41,925 bases of DNA from an uncultured Verrucomicrobiota bacterium (GTDB lineage Bacteria; Verrucomicrobiota; Verrucomicrobiia; Limisphaerales; CAIYYI01), in the NCBI GenBank assembly GCA_903930345.1, contig CAIYYI010000256.1:1-41925 (forward strand), in the 5' to 3' direction. Of the stretch, positions 14,533 to 20,595 are shown piece by piece; positions within the stretch are counted from its first letter, which is position 1; every line of letters begins with the position of its first letter. A program made the position numbers and the translations under genes. A model generated the notes under the pieces. The model searched no databases. It was given only the letters and a program-made list of their open reading frames with translations, and had not been told where the DNA came from.

Positions 14533-14910
14533 CTAGCCACCACCCGCCGCAGACGGCGGGTCTTTTTCTGCTTCTACGTTGCACCGACCTATGTAGTAGG
14601 CCGCAAGAAGTGGTGGAACGGGTTTGAAACTGATTGCGTCGTCTGTAAGGGTAGGTTCGCCGAGGATTACGACCGGGCCTTGTAGCTCGTCGTATGTGTA
14701 CAGCCGTCGCGAGGCGTAATGGTTGGAGGGAAGGTTCCACAGTTTGGCGTTCGTGTTGACGATGGCGATGGCCGTGGGTTCTTCTGGGATGGTGAGCAGT
14801 TCAATGTCACCCTCGACAATGGTTTGGAGATTGTCCAGTGTGGGAGTGAGGGCTACGTATCTAGGTTGCTCCTTGGGTGGGAAAAGCAGTGCTTGTGTTT
14901 CTGGTGGCAT
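14533..14910 (-). CDS. DUF3846-like protein (125 aa)
   Basis: The order PTLDNLQTIVEGDIELL, NTNAKLWNLPSNHYASRRL, then DELQGPVVILGEP resembles DUF3846, a small domain common in phages and mobile elements of actinobacteria and firmicutes, whose biochemical role I do not know. The C-terminus (KDPPSAAGGG) overlaps a + strand terminator-like hairpin, which explains its odd glycine run. The ATG overlaps the stop of the wHTH gene upstream. Confidence 0.7.
   Translation of the reverse strand: MPPETQALLFPPKEQPRYVALTPTLDNLQTIVEGDIELLTIPEEPTAIAIVNTNAKLWNLPSNHYASRRLYTYDELQGPVVILGEPTLTDDAISFKPVPPLLAAYYIGRCNVEAEKDPPSAAGGG
14542..14567 (+). terminator. Rightward-facing terminator-like hairpin
   Basis: ACCCGCCG and CGGCGGGT pair around CAGA, followed by CTTTTTC on the + strand. 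It lies inside the 3' end of a leftward gene, so its direction is opposite to the gene it sits in, and suggests a short + strand transcript from the 14446-14501 element. Confidence 0.6.
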
Positions 14911-15368
14911 CAGTGACCGGGGATGTGGATGCGCACGTTGCGTTCAGAACGTTCGGCGGTGCGTGTGCGCTCGATCTGGGCGGTTTTACGGGCGGCTTCG
15001 GTCACGACGTACTCGTGAGCGTCGGCAGTTCGTTCGACTCGGCCTGTGTTTTCGAGTCCAGCGAGGGTAGAGTAGATGGAGTTGCGGTTGATTTTTCCGT
15101 CCAGGGCGGTCGCGATTGCCTGGGGTGCCATGGGCCGGTTGTGGGTGAGCAGGTAGTTGAAGACGAGGTCACGGTTGGGAGAAGAGCGCTTGGTCATGGT
15201 GTATTTGCGCTTTTTGCGTGGTGTGTCAGAGGGAGTGGATCGCTTGGCGGCTTTCCGGGCCTCATCTATCTCGGCGAGAAGAGCGTCCTGTTCGGCCTGA
15301 AGGTTGATGATGGTTGTGTTGATGGTGGTGATGCGTTCTACGATGGCGGTGCGTACTGCGTCGATCAT
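14910..15368 (-). CDS. Coiled-coil plus winged-helix DNA-binding protein (152 aa)
   Basis: Residues 1-42 are a coiled coil (AIVERITTINTTIINLQAEQ...), then a basic hinge (SDTPRKKRKYTMTKRSS), then a wHTH at ~65-125 (RDLVFNYLLTHNRPMAPQAI, NSIYSTLAGLENTGRVERT, EYVVTE). The helix order is that of a MarR/PadR-like wing. It probably dimerises through the coiled coil and binds DNA, so it is a candidate reader of the repeated sites in this block. ATG 15368 follows AAGGAGACACA. Confidence 0.7.
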   Translation of the reverse strand: MIDAVRTAIVERITTINTTIINLQAEQDALLAEIDEARKAAKRSTPSDTPRKKRKYTMTKRSSPNRDLVFNYLLTHNRPMAPQAIATALDGKINRNSIYSTLAGLENTGRVERTADAHEYVVTEAARKTAQIERTRTAERSERNVRIHIPGH

Positions 15369-15380
15369 TGTGTCTCCTTG

Positions 15381-15668
15381 TTAGGTGGTTTGTACAGTCT
15401 GCGTAGCATGGTTGATGCGGTCTTTTTTGGGACCGCGAGGCGAAGGTTGTTGGTCGAGTGCCCATACGTCGTCGGGTATTAGTGCGTGTAGGTAGTGGTC
15501 GGTAAGCAGTTGGTCGGTTGTGGTGGCGTAGACGTCGGCGCGAGAGCCTTTTTCCCAGTCGTGCCAGCGGCGGTTTTGGCTTTCTGTTACGTCACGTTTG
15601 TTGATGCCTTCGCTGATGAGCCAGGCGACGAACTTGGGGCCGTTCAGGAAGCGGGGTAGGCTAGTCAT
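15381..15668 (-). CDS. Hypothetical protein sharing a domain with the small-terminase candidate (95 aa)
   Basis: The pattern LNGPKFVAWLI ... NRRWHDWEKGSRADVYATTT ... IPDDVWALD lines up with IDGPGFCQWLI ... IHRWRVGGAVDSWGRAYED ... VPDDIR of the HTH protein encoded at 21463. I do not know the family; it is probably a helical DNA-binding or bundle domain. ATG 15668 overlaps the stop of the upstream gene. The last codons contain TTTGTACAGTCT on the + strand (15389-15400), one mismatch from the repeated site. Confidence 0.65.
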   Translation of the reverse strand: MTSLPRFLNGPKFVAWLISEGINKRDVTESQNRRWHDWEKGSRADVYATTTDQLLTDHYLHALIPDDVWALDQQPSPRGPKKDRINHATQTVQTT

Positions 15669-15903
15669 TGGGTGTTTCTGACGGAGTTGAGAGTTGCCAG
15701 TCGAGCACAGTGAGGCCGTATTGTGTTGACAGGTAATCGGAAACCCAGTCATCTGACAGTGGGTTTTTGGGGTCCCTTTTGACGAGGTACGTTGGGACGG
15801 CGATGTGGCGTGGGGGAAGGTTGGCGAACGCAGTTCCGGTTTCTGCGTCCCATGCGACGGTTATGACTGTGTGTGGCTCGTCGAGTTTTATAGGTGGGTG
15901 CAC
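15661..15903 (-). CDS. Hypothetical protein (80 aa, GTG start)
   Basis: An acidic protein (PHTVITVAWDAETGTAFANL ... DDWVSDYLSTQYGLTVLDW) with no family I recognise. The GTG at 15903 begins one base after a TTTGTCCANTCT site; an in-frame GTG at 15957 would add 18 residues reading through the site. The shorter form is preferred since most copies of the site are intergenic, but neither start has a clear ribosome site. The stop overlaps the next ATG. Confidence 0.6.
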   Translation of the reverse strand: MHPPIKLDEPHTVITVAWDAETGTAFANLPPRHIAVPTYLVKRDPKNPLSDDWVSDYLSTQYGLTVLDWQLSTPSETPND

Positions 15904-15904
15904 G

Positions 15905-15916
15905 TTTGTCCAATCT
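15905..15916 (+). repeat. TTTGTCCANTCT site (exact)
   Basis: TTTGTCCAATCT directly abuts the GTG at 15903. A protein bound here would cover the start of that gene. Confidence 0.7.
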
Positions 15917-16157
15917 GTTGGGTTGTTACAACGGGACGCACTAACCGGTCGGCTCACGTCTCACGAGTTCACTGCGACAACGAAAGTAAACGCAGTGGTG
16001 AGGTAGTGGCGATCAAGGACGTGCGCCCCGTTCTGACAACGTTTGTGTGCTAGATGAGTGATGATGTCTATGCTCGGCTCTTGAGGCTTGGTTGACCCCC
16101 ACGCCCCCCGAGCTACCGGTGGGCGGCGGCTCGGGGGGTTGGTGTCTGGAGAGATGG
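15917..16157. other. Non-coding gap with a hairpin
   Basis: About 240 bases between two leftward genes. Apart from the stem at 16104-16138, I see no gene, no clear -10 box and no strong ribosome site. Confidence 0.5.
16104..16138. terminator. Intergenic hairpin
   Basis: CCCCCCGAGC (16104-16113) and GCTCGGGGGG (16129-16138) pair perfectly over a 15-base loop, just after the 262-residue gene ends. No U-tract is present leftward. Confidence 0.65.
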
Positions 16158-16946
16158 TCAGGTCGCGACCAACTCAATCTGGTCGGCGAGGTCGCTGGCG
16201 GTTGTTTGTGCCGCGATTGCCTGGGCCAAGACGGTTTCGTCGTCTGACTGCAGGGCCTCTTCTTCAAGCGCGTCGGCCTCGGCCTGAGCCTTGGCGAAGC
16301 GTATCTTGAGATCGTCCAGTGTCACGTTGATCGCGTGCTCGGTTGCTTCTGGGGCAACATCGAGTGAGATCGTGCGTGGTTGTGCGGGAACGTCGAACGG
16401 TATCTCTTCGTGCGCGGGTGCGGTTTGCACGGTTGACGGCTTGGTGGCCGCTTTCAGGGTGGCGTGCTGTACCTCGGTGAAGAGTACGTCGTCGTTGTAG
16501 TTCCGGACCGTGTAAGGCAGGTCCAGAAACACTTGGGGGAGGGTATCTTTGAGGCGTTCAATGATGCGCCATTCGGCGACCTCGTGTCCGGGCGTAAGAA
16601 CGCTGCGAGGCACGAAGACGCGCACTTTGGTGGTTGACATACCGACCTCGCCGCCAGTCAGCACGAACGAGACGTCGTAAGCGACGGTTGCGTGGTCTGG
16701 GTCATCCCAAGCGATTGGGCCGAGGGGGTGCATCTTGGTGTCGGCGGTTGCGCGGGATGCGAAAGTCACTGCGTCCTGGATGGCTCGATCGAGCGCCCAG
16801 TGTGTAGCGACTCCGTTGACGGCGATGAGGCCGTCTTTTGCGACCCATACGGGCATGTCGTTGATGCGCAGGCAGACTGCTTTGTCGCGGTTTTCGATGA
16901 CTTCTGTGTAGCGGTGCGTGTTCGGGGTGGTGATTACGTCGGACAT
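16158..16946 (-). CDS. Hypothetical protein with C-terminal coiled coil (262 aa)
   Basis: Residues 1-150 alternate strands and helices (VCLRINDMPVWVAKDGLIAV ... HATVAYDVSFVLTGGEVGM ... TTKVRVFVPRSVLTP); a Pro/Ala-rich link follows; residues ~210-262 form an Ala/Glu-rich coiled coil (DDLKIRFAKAQAEADALEEE). I do not recognise a family. ATG 16946 follows ATAGGAGGTTCC, a leader shared almost exactly with the gene starting at 18851. Confidence 0.75.
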   Translation of the reverse strand: MSDVITTPNTHRYTEVIENRDKAVCLRINDMPVWVAKDGLIAVNGVATHWALDRAIQDAVTFASRATADTKMHPLGPIAWDDPDHATVAYDVSFVLTGGEVGMSTTKVRVFVPRSVLTPGHEVAEWRIIERLKDTLPQVFLDLPYTVRNYNDDVLFTEVQHATLKAATKPSTVQTAPAHEEIPFDVPAQPRTISLDVAPEATEHAINVTLDDLKIRFAKAQAEADALEEEALQSDDETVLAQAIAAQTTASDLADQIELVAT

Positions 16947-16999
16947 GAGATGGAACCTCCTATGGTTCTGTTTCGTTGTTGGTAAGTGCCGCCTCCCTC

Positions 17000-17031
17000 G
17001 CGGGGGGTGGCGTAAGCCGCCCACCCCCCGC
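17000..17031. terminator. Intergenic hairpin
   Basis: GCGGGGGGTGG (17000-17010) and CCACCCCCCGC (17021-17031) pair perfectly around a loop containing CGTAAG, which is also in the loop of the 18491-18524 hairpin. It lies in the 5' leader of the 262-residue gene. Confidence 0.65.
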
Positions 17032-17053
17032 GTGGGGGGATGATGTTGAAGCG

Positions 17054-17065
17054 TTTGTCCATTCT
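17054..17065 (+). repeat. TTTGTCCANTCT site (exact)
   Basis: Directly abuts the stop codon of the leftward gene at 17066 and precedes the hairpin and ribosome site of the next gene. Confidence 0.75.
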
Positions 17066-17635
17066 CTAGGCGAAGTCTAGGAATGGCTGCCGTTCGTCTT
17101 CCCAAGGGCTAGGTACGTGTTCGCCCATGCGGTTGATGCCAAGTGAGTCGTTTTCCGCCTGTTCGTAAAGGGCGTATTCGATGTCGGCGTTGTCGAAGTA
17201 GCTACGGGGTTCGTTAGCGCCTTGTTTGAGGTCGTGGAAGTCTTCCATCCACGCGGTAGCCATTGCGACGTGGTGCCTGAGCGACGTGCCTTGGTGGCGT
17301 CGTGCGATTGTCATGTCCAGCCAACGTACGACGTTAGCGTCGTGTACACGCAGGGTTTCTGAGTCGTAGTGGGCTGGTATGTCGCAGGTGGCGACTTGAA
17401 GCCGGGCACCTGTGAGGTTCCAAGCGATCGGGCTGTATGCATCTTGTGCCTGTTCGATTGATTCTTCGTCTGGTGTGAGGCGGATTGTCCAGTCTCCAGA
17501 CGCTTCTGCGCCTTTTGGAGCGCTGGTGAGTGTGAGTAGCCCGGTTGAAAGTTCGACGGTGCCGTTGTAAGGCACTGCTTCACGTTCTAGACGAGAGGCG
17601 ACGAGTTCTAGGTACTGCTGGTGAATGGGACGCAT
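17066..17635 (-). CDS. Hypothetical protein (189 aa)
   Basis: Two regions are visible: an N-terminal part with strands (NGTVELSTGLLTL, DWTIRLTPDE, GARLQVATCDIPAHY) and a helical C-terminal part (HHVAMATAWMEDFHDLK ... DIEYALYEQAEND) ending in an acidic, Pro-containing tail. No family is recognised. ATG 17635 follows CAACGAAAGGATTT, the leader typical of this block. A near-exact copy of the repeated site (ATTGTCCAGTCT) lies inside at 17484-17495. Confidence 0.75.
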   Translation of the reverse strand: MRPIHQQYLELVASRLEREAVPYNGTVELSTGLLTLTSAPKGAEASGDWTIRLTPDEESIEQAQDAYSPIAWNLTGARLQVATCDIPAHYDSETLRVHDANVVRWLDMTIARRHQGTSLRHHVAMATAWMEDFHDLKQGANEPRSYFDNADIEYALYEQAENDSLGINRMGEHVPSPWEDERQPFLDFA

Positions 17636-17665
17636 TGGTAAATCCTTTCGTTGAGGTAGGGGGTG

Positions 17666-17703
17666 CGACGCGCAGGCCATGGAAAAGCCGGGCCTGCGCG
17701 TCG
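17666..17703. terminator. Intergenic hairpin, 13-base stem
   Basis: CGACGCGCAGGCC (17666-17678) and GGCCTGCGCGTCG (17691-17703) are perfect complements over a 12-base loop, between the SLOG-fusion gene and the next leftward gene. No U-tract. Confidence 0.7.
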
Positions 17704-17726
17704 TGCTCCCTACCGTGTTGGGTGAT

Positions 17727-18461
17727 TTAGATATCGGCCCGTGTAACGTTGAGCCACTGGGATTCATCAGGACCGTTGACCCAGATGACGCTGAGGCCCC
17801 TGTCGAGTGCCTGGAGGACGCAGTTGCGCGTTCCTTTCGACGTCTTCAGGTTTTGGTTGAAGGCGTAGACCAGATCGCCTGGCTTCAGGTGATCCAACAT
17901 GCGCCCGTTGCGCTCGTGTCCCGCGCCGCGTCCGAGACGGTCCCAGTCCGCTACTTCGACGACGTGTTTGACGTTCTGCTGATCGGCGATCGTTCTACCG
18001 ATTTTGTCCAGTCCGCGCGCACATCCGAAGACGTGTGGTAAATCGCGGTGCCGCTCGATGAGTCGTCGTGGCGTCTGCCAGTCTGACCAGTTTCGGTCGC
18101 CTGTGAAGCACACTTTGCCCGGGCTTAGATCTGCGAGGCAAGCGGTGGTGGGTTTGTAGGGCGTTGGTTCGGATGGCTTACGTCCGTGTGAGGCGCGGTA
18201 CCAATCAACGGCGGCGACCAGGATGTCTCCGTGGCAAGGACGAGGGGCGCAATAACACGCTAAGGCGTGTCCTTCTAGTTCGTCCAATCTGTCGAGTAGG
18301 TCGGGCCTACTCCACAAGTACGCGCGGTAACGCTGTATGACTTCTGCGCGTGTGCCGTGTGTCTCGATGACGAATGGGTTCCCCCAGTCTGAGCCGCGCC
18401 CGATGAATATGGCGTCGTCTATGTGATCGTGTACGTGTACAACGTGTGTGTGGGTTTTCAT
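17727..18461 (-). CDS. DUF4326-SLOG (YspA-like) fusion protein
   Basis: Residues ~15-85 match DUF4326: FIGRGSDWGNPFVI, the helix EVIQRYRAYLWSRPDLL, and HALACYCAPRPCHGDIL with Cys69, Cys71 and Cys76. Residues ~114-230 match the SLOG Rossmann-like domain of YspA/DUF2493: VCFTGDRNWSD, GCARGLDKIGRTIAD, ADWDRLGRGAGHERNGRML, then LVYAFNQN and GTRNCVLQALDRGLSVIWV. SLOG domains bind or process nucleotide-derived ligands, and some act in conflict systems. The GxGR/GGxGT region is modified (NQNLKTSKGT), so catalysis is uncertain. ATG 18461 follows CAACGAAAGGC. Two near-exact repeated sites lie inside (18003, 18279). Confidence 0.82.
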   Translation of the reverse strand: MKTHTHVVHVHDHIDDAIFIGRGSDWGNPFVIETHGTRAEVIQRYRAYLWSRPDLLDRLDELEGHALACYCAPRPCHGDILVAAVDWYRASHGRKPSEPTPYKPTTACLADLSPGKVCFTGDRNWSDWQTPRRLIERHRDLPHVFGCARGLDKIGRTIADQQNVKHVVEVADWDRLGRGAGHERNGRMLDHLKPGDLVYAFNQNLKTSKGTRNCVLQALDRGLSVIWVNGPDESQWLNVTRADI

Positions 18462-18490
18462 GATGTGCCTTTCGTTGATTCAACAGTGAG

Positions 18491-18524
18491 CTGTGCGCCC
18501 CGGCGTAAGTTCCGGGGCGCACAG
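18491..18524. terminator. Intergenic hairpin, 13-base perfect stem
   Basis: CTGTGCGCCCCGG (18491-18503) and CCGGGGCGCACAG (18512-18524) pair perfectly around CGTAAGTT. No U-tract follows in either direction. It lies between the repeated site and the leader of the fusion gene. Confidence 0.75.
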
Positions 18525-18529
18525 CGTGG

Positions 18530-18541
18530 TTTGTCCAGCCT
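18530..18541 (+). repeat. TTTGTCCANTCT site (one mismatch)
   Basis: TTTGTCCAGCCT overlaps the stop codon of the leftward gene ending at 18540. Confidence 0.65.
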
Positions 18542-18851
18542 ACGAGTGGTCGAACCCGGCCGAGATGGCCCAGTTCTTGGCCTGTGCGTAGGTGTCGAAG
18601 AAGAGGCGCTGGATGACGCCGTCGCCTTCGGCTTTTTCGGTGTGCCACCACTCCGAGTACCAGCAGCGGTGGACGAGGACCGTGTAGTACCGGGCTTCGT
18701 GGTAGCCGCCGCCTTCCTGGTTGGGGTGGTAGCCGAACGTGACATCGATGTCCAGCGCGATCTCGTTGGACGTGAAGTGCCACATTTCGTCGAGAGCGAC
18801 GTTATCGATGTCGATGTCGAGATACGGGCGCTTCGTCGTGGGGTAGAACAT
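18540..18851 (-). CDS. Hypothetical protein (103 aa)
   Basis: A beta-rich protein full of aromatic residues (MFYPTTKRPYLDIDI, NEIALDIDVTFGYHP, YYTVLVHRCWYSEWWHTEK) followed by a helix (TYAQAKNWAISAG). The shape suggests a small single-domain fold, but I know no family. ATG 18851 follows CATAGGAGGTTCACC. Its 5' leader carries the tRNA-like element at 18876-18935. Confidence 0.7.
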   Translation of the reverse strand: MFYPTTKRPYLDIDIDNVALDEMWHFTSNEIALDIDVTFGYHPNQEGGGYHEARYYTVLVHRCWYSEWWHTEKAEGDGVIQRLFFDTYAQAKNWAISAGFDHS

Positions 18852-18875
18852 GGTGAACCTCCTATGGTTTTTGGG

Positions 18876-18935
18876 TGCGCGTTATTGCGCAAGCCGCAGG
18901 GCCGGAATCGAATCGGCCTTTGTCCATTCTGCGGC
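18876..18935 (-). ncRNA. tRNA-like acceptor/T-arm element B
   Basis: Read leftward, GCCGCAG, AATGGACAAA, the T-arm-like hairpin GGCCG-ATTCGATTC-CGGCC, CTGCGGC, then TTGCGCAATAACGCGCA. The 7-base outer arms pair perfectly, the inner stem has 5 pairs and the loop contains TTCGA, as in a tRNA T-loop. A second small stem, TGCGC/GCGCA, follows. There is no D-arm, anticodon arm or CCA. Element A at 19176-19235 has the same plan with compensating base changes. Confidence 0.65.
18919..18930 (+). repeat. TTTGTCCANTCT site (exact) inside element B
   Basis: The site forms the unpaired link between the outer 5' arm and the T-arm-like hairpin of element B. Confidence 0.75.
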
Positions 18936-18942
18936 GGTGGTG

Positions 18943-19158
18943 CTACTCCATCTCTGAGCTACGCACGAAGACGAAGCCCGAGGCTTTGAGTTCGGCCTGG
19001 GCTTCGGGCACTGTGTCGTATTCATCGCTGGAGACGAATGTGTGGTCGGCGGTGAAGTGTTGCGCCAACAGCATGAACGGGTGGTCGAGCAACTCGCAGT
19101 ACGAGCCGCATGGGTGTGAGTAGAGGTACATGATGGCTTCGTTATCTGGGTACGACAT
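18943..19158 (-). CDS. Hypothetical protein (71 aa)
   Basis: A 71-residue protein: YPDNEAIMYLYSHPCGSYC, LLAQHFTADHTFVSSD, then a helix and strand (EAQAELKASGFVFVRSS). No family recognised. ATG 19158 follows CAACGAAAGGACACACC, and the leader contains element A. The stop is followed after 12 bases by the repeated site and element B. Confidence 0.65.
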   Translation of the reverse strand: MSYPDNEAIMYLYSHPCGSYCELLDHPFMLLAQHFTADHTFVSSDEYDTVPEAQAELKASGFVFVRSSEME

Positions 19159-19175
19159 GGTGTGTCCTTTCGTTG

Positions 19176-19235
19176 TGCGCGGGATTGCGCAAGCCCGAGC
19201 CGGGGAGTCGAACCCCGGTTAGTCCATTCTCGGGC
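19176..19235 (-). ncRNA. tRNA-like acceptor/T-arm element A
   Basis: Read leftward, GCCCGAG, AATGGACTAA, CCGGGG-TTCGACT-CCCCGG, CTCGGGC, then TTGCGCAATCCCGCGCA. The inner hairpin is a textbook tRNA T-arm (GGTTCGACTCC) and the outer 7-base arms pair perfectly, like an acceptor stem joined straight to a T-arm. It starts exactly 300 bases to the right of element B and has the same length. Confidence 0.68.
19219..19230 (+). repeat. TTTGTCCANTCT site (one mismatch) inside element A
   Basis: TTAGTCCATTCT occupies the same place in element A as the exact site does in element B. Confidence 0.65.
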
Positions 19236-19242
19236 GCTGGTA

Positions 19243-19722
19243 CTACGCTCCGGCCATGATCTCGGCCTGCTGCTGCTCTGCGCATTCCCTGGCTACCTGG
19301 GCCTCACGCTCGTCGTACCGACGCAGGTGGGCACCGCATACTTCTGACATGCGCTTCGTGAGGGTGAACCCTCGGTCCGACAGAGTCGCGGCTGTCCTGC
19401 GCCAACAGTCGCGCAGCGTCCCGACGTCGTACGTCGATGATTCGCGGTGGTCGATGATGCTGATCTCCGCGTCTCGGTCGGCGCGTGAGGCGATGACCGA
19501 GAAGGTGTGGAGCACGATCTCTGGCATCATGGTTTCGTCCATGGTGTCGTGACATGCGACCACGATTAGGCCGAAGACGTCGTCGGTGTGAGCGTGGGGC
19601 ACAGTCACGATATGGCGAACCGTGTCCTTTGTGGGCCAGCTACTGTCTTGGTTAGCCTTCGCCTCCGCGCTCACGTCGTCGACGCACCGGGCGATTGCTG
19701 CGTTGTGCTGAGTGGTGTTCAT
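19243..19722 (-). CDS. Hypothetical protein, first gene of the leftward block (159 aa)
   Basis: An N-terminal helix (TQHNAAIARCVDDVSAEA) is followed by a region with strands (VRHIVTVPHAHTDDVFGLIV) and His/Asp-rich stretches, and a C-terminal coiled coil (RRYDEREAQVARECAEQQQA). I know no family. ATG 19722 follows CAACGAAGGAGCATC; an upstream in-frame ATG at 19809 was rejected for lacking a ribosome site. The ~120-base leader contains one exact repeated site. Confidence 0.7.
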   Translation of the reverse strand: MNTTQHNAAIARCVDDVSAEAKANQDSSWPTKDTVRHIVTVPHAHTDDVFGLIVVACHDTMDETMMPEIVLHTFSVIASRADRDAEISIIDHRESSTYDVGTLRDCWRRTAATLSDRGFTLTKRMSEVCGAHLRRYDEREAQVARECAEQQQAEIMAGA

Positions 19723-19838
19723 GATGCTCCTTCGTTGTAGTGCTGGATGAGTGTTGATGTGCCACCGCCCGATCCAGCGCAGGCAGTAGACATCACCTAT
19801 TCTCAACACGGGTCAAACGGCCCGGGCCAACTACATCG

Positions 19839-19850
19839 TTTGTCCAATCT
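19839..19850 (+). repeat. TTTGTCCANTCT site (exact)
   Basis: Lies in the leader of the first leftward gene, 117 bases from its ATG, at the left end of the control region. Confidence 0.75.
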
Positions 19851-19918
19851 CGATGACTAGGACAACCAGGCACTCTTGGTATTGCTCGGCCTAGGACGTT
19901 TGAGCGGCCAACTGGCAG

Positions 19919-19934
19919 TCCGAACTTGTTCGGA
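19919..19934. promoter_or_regulatory. 16-base palindrome TCCGAACTTGTTCGGA, candidate operator
   Basis: A perfect two-fold site suits a dimeric regulator. It resembles the CGAAC-N4-GTTCG SOS box of Gram-positive bacteria but has a 2-base instead of a 4-base centre, so LexA binding is not expected. Confidence 0.5.
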
Positions 19935-19993
19935 AAAGTTGGGCGAACTAGATGTAGTTAGTACATCCCCCCTGCTTTCTAGCGCCCAACTTT
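19935..19993. repeat. Long imperfect stem in the control region
   Basis: AAAGTTGGGCG (19935-19945) pairs with CGCCCAACTTT (19983-19993), continued by CTAGA with TCTAG and then GATGTA with TACATC. It could be a cruciform origin element, a structured RNA or a two-way terminator. Confidence 0.6.
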
Positions 19994-20392
19994 CCCTTGC
20001 GGCTGTCTGTTGGTAAAAGATGTCGGCCCTATTAGCCCCACGCTATCTATAGGTTGTGCCGATCTTTTAGCTGTACCCGTGGTTTAGAATCGGTGGGTCT
20101 GCTGGCAAGCTTTACCACCCAGGACAAGACGCCAGCGGAACCGCTCGCGGTTGCGCTCAGGTGGCTTGGCCGCTCGGTTGTCCCTCGTTGTCCACCCATC
20201 ATCAGACCAGTCTTACGTTGTCTTCCTTTGTTGAAGACTGAGGACAGCAGAAGTCCGGGCCCTCTTGTTGTACTACTACGCAGCAGCACAACAGTTAGCT
20301 TGGTACAACAGTTGGCTCTGTATGTACGCAGGCCCGGGCTTCATGGACAGGCACACCCCGTTAGCAGAGGTCTAGGTCTGCTCACTAGGTTG

Positions 20393-20404
20393 TTTGTCCA
20401 CTCT
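20393..20404 (+). repeat. TTTGTCCANTCT site (exact)
   Basis: First of two exact copies 49 bases apart in the control region. Confidence 0.75.
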
Positions 20405-20441
20405 GGCATCAGTCAACTTGTAGCTCTACACACGGGGGGGG

Positions 20442-20453
20442 TTTGTCCAGTCT
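20442..20453 (+). repeat. TTTGTCCANTCT site (exact)
   Basis: Second control-region copy, directly after a run of G. It is the rightmost copy seen in the window. Confidence 0.75.
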
Positions 20454-20575
20454 GTACGTCGCGATACCAGTACACAAGCCAAGTACCCCGGGGGGTACCA
20501 GCTTTAAACCAGCGCCGCACGTATGTATAGATATGGGTGTCACCAGTACACCAGACCCCCCTCACGGACTGTATA

Positions 20576-20595
20576 GACTAGACTAGACTAGACTA
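20576..20595 (+). repeat. GACTA tandem repeat, four copies
   Basis: Four perfect GACTA units end 23 bases before the TTG start at 20619. The register also gives repeated TAGACT, which matches TANNNT, so it may be a slipped promoter array. Confidence 0.75.

Noticed and set aside
18876-19235. Complete tRNA genes or a tRNA-derived attP site
   Set aside because: No D-arm, anticodon arm or CCA is present, both sides of the acceptor-like stem are complete, and no integrase gene is seen.
19919-19934. SOS/LexA box
   Set aside because: The half-sites match but the centre is 2 bases rather than 4, so the spacing is wrong for the Gram-positive LexA site.
9769-20453. Reading the 12-base site as a -35 promoter box (TGGACA leftward)
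   Set aside because: No TANNNT box lies at the expected 16-19 bases in most copies, and several copies are inside genes or next to stop codons.
14042-20453. Reading AATGGACAAA as the start of leader peptides beginning Met-Asp-Lys
   Set aside because: The first base of the supposed start codon varies freely (A, T, G, C) between copies, one copy reads ATG GAC TAA, and no common peptide follows.
20054-20530. A 158-codon + strand frame in the control region
   Set aside because: Its translation has low-complexity, unlikely protein composition, no ribosome site, and crosses the inverted repeats and the 12-base sites. It is treated as non-coding.
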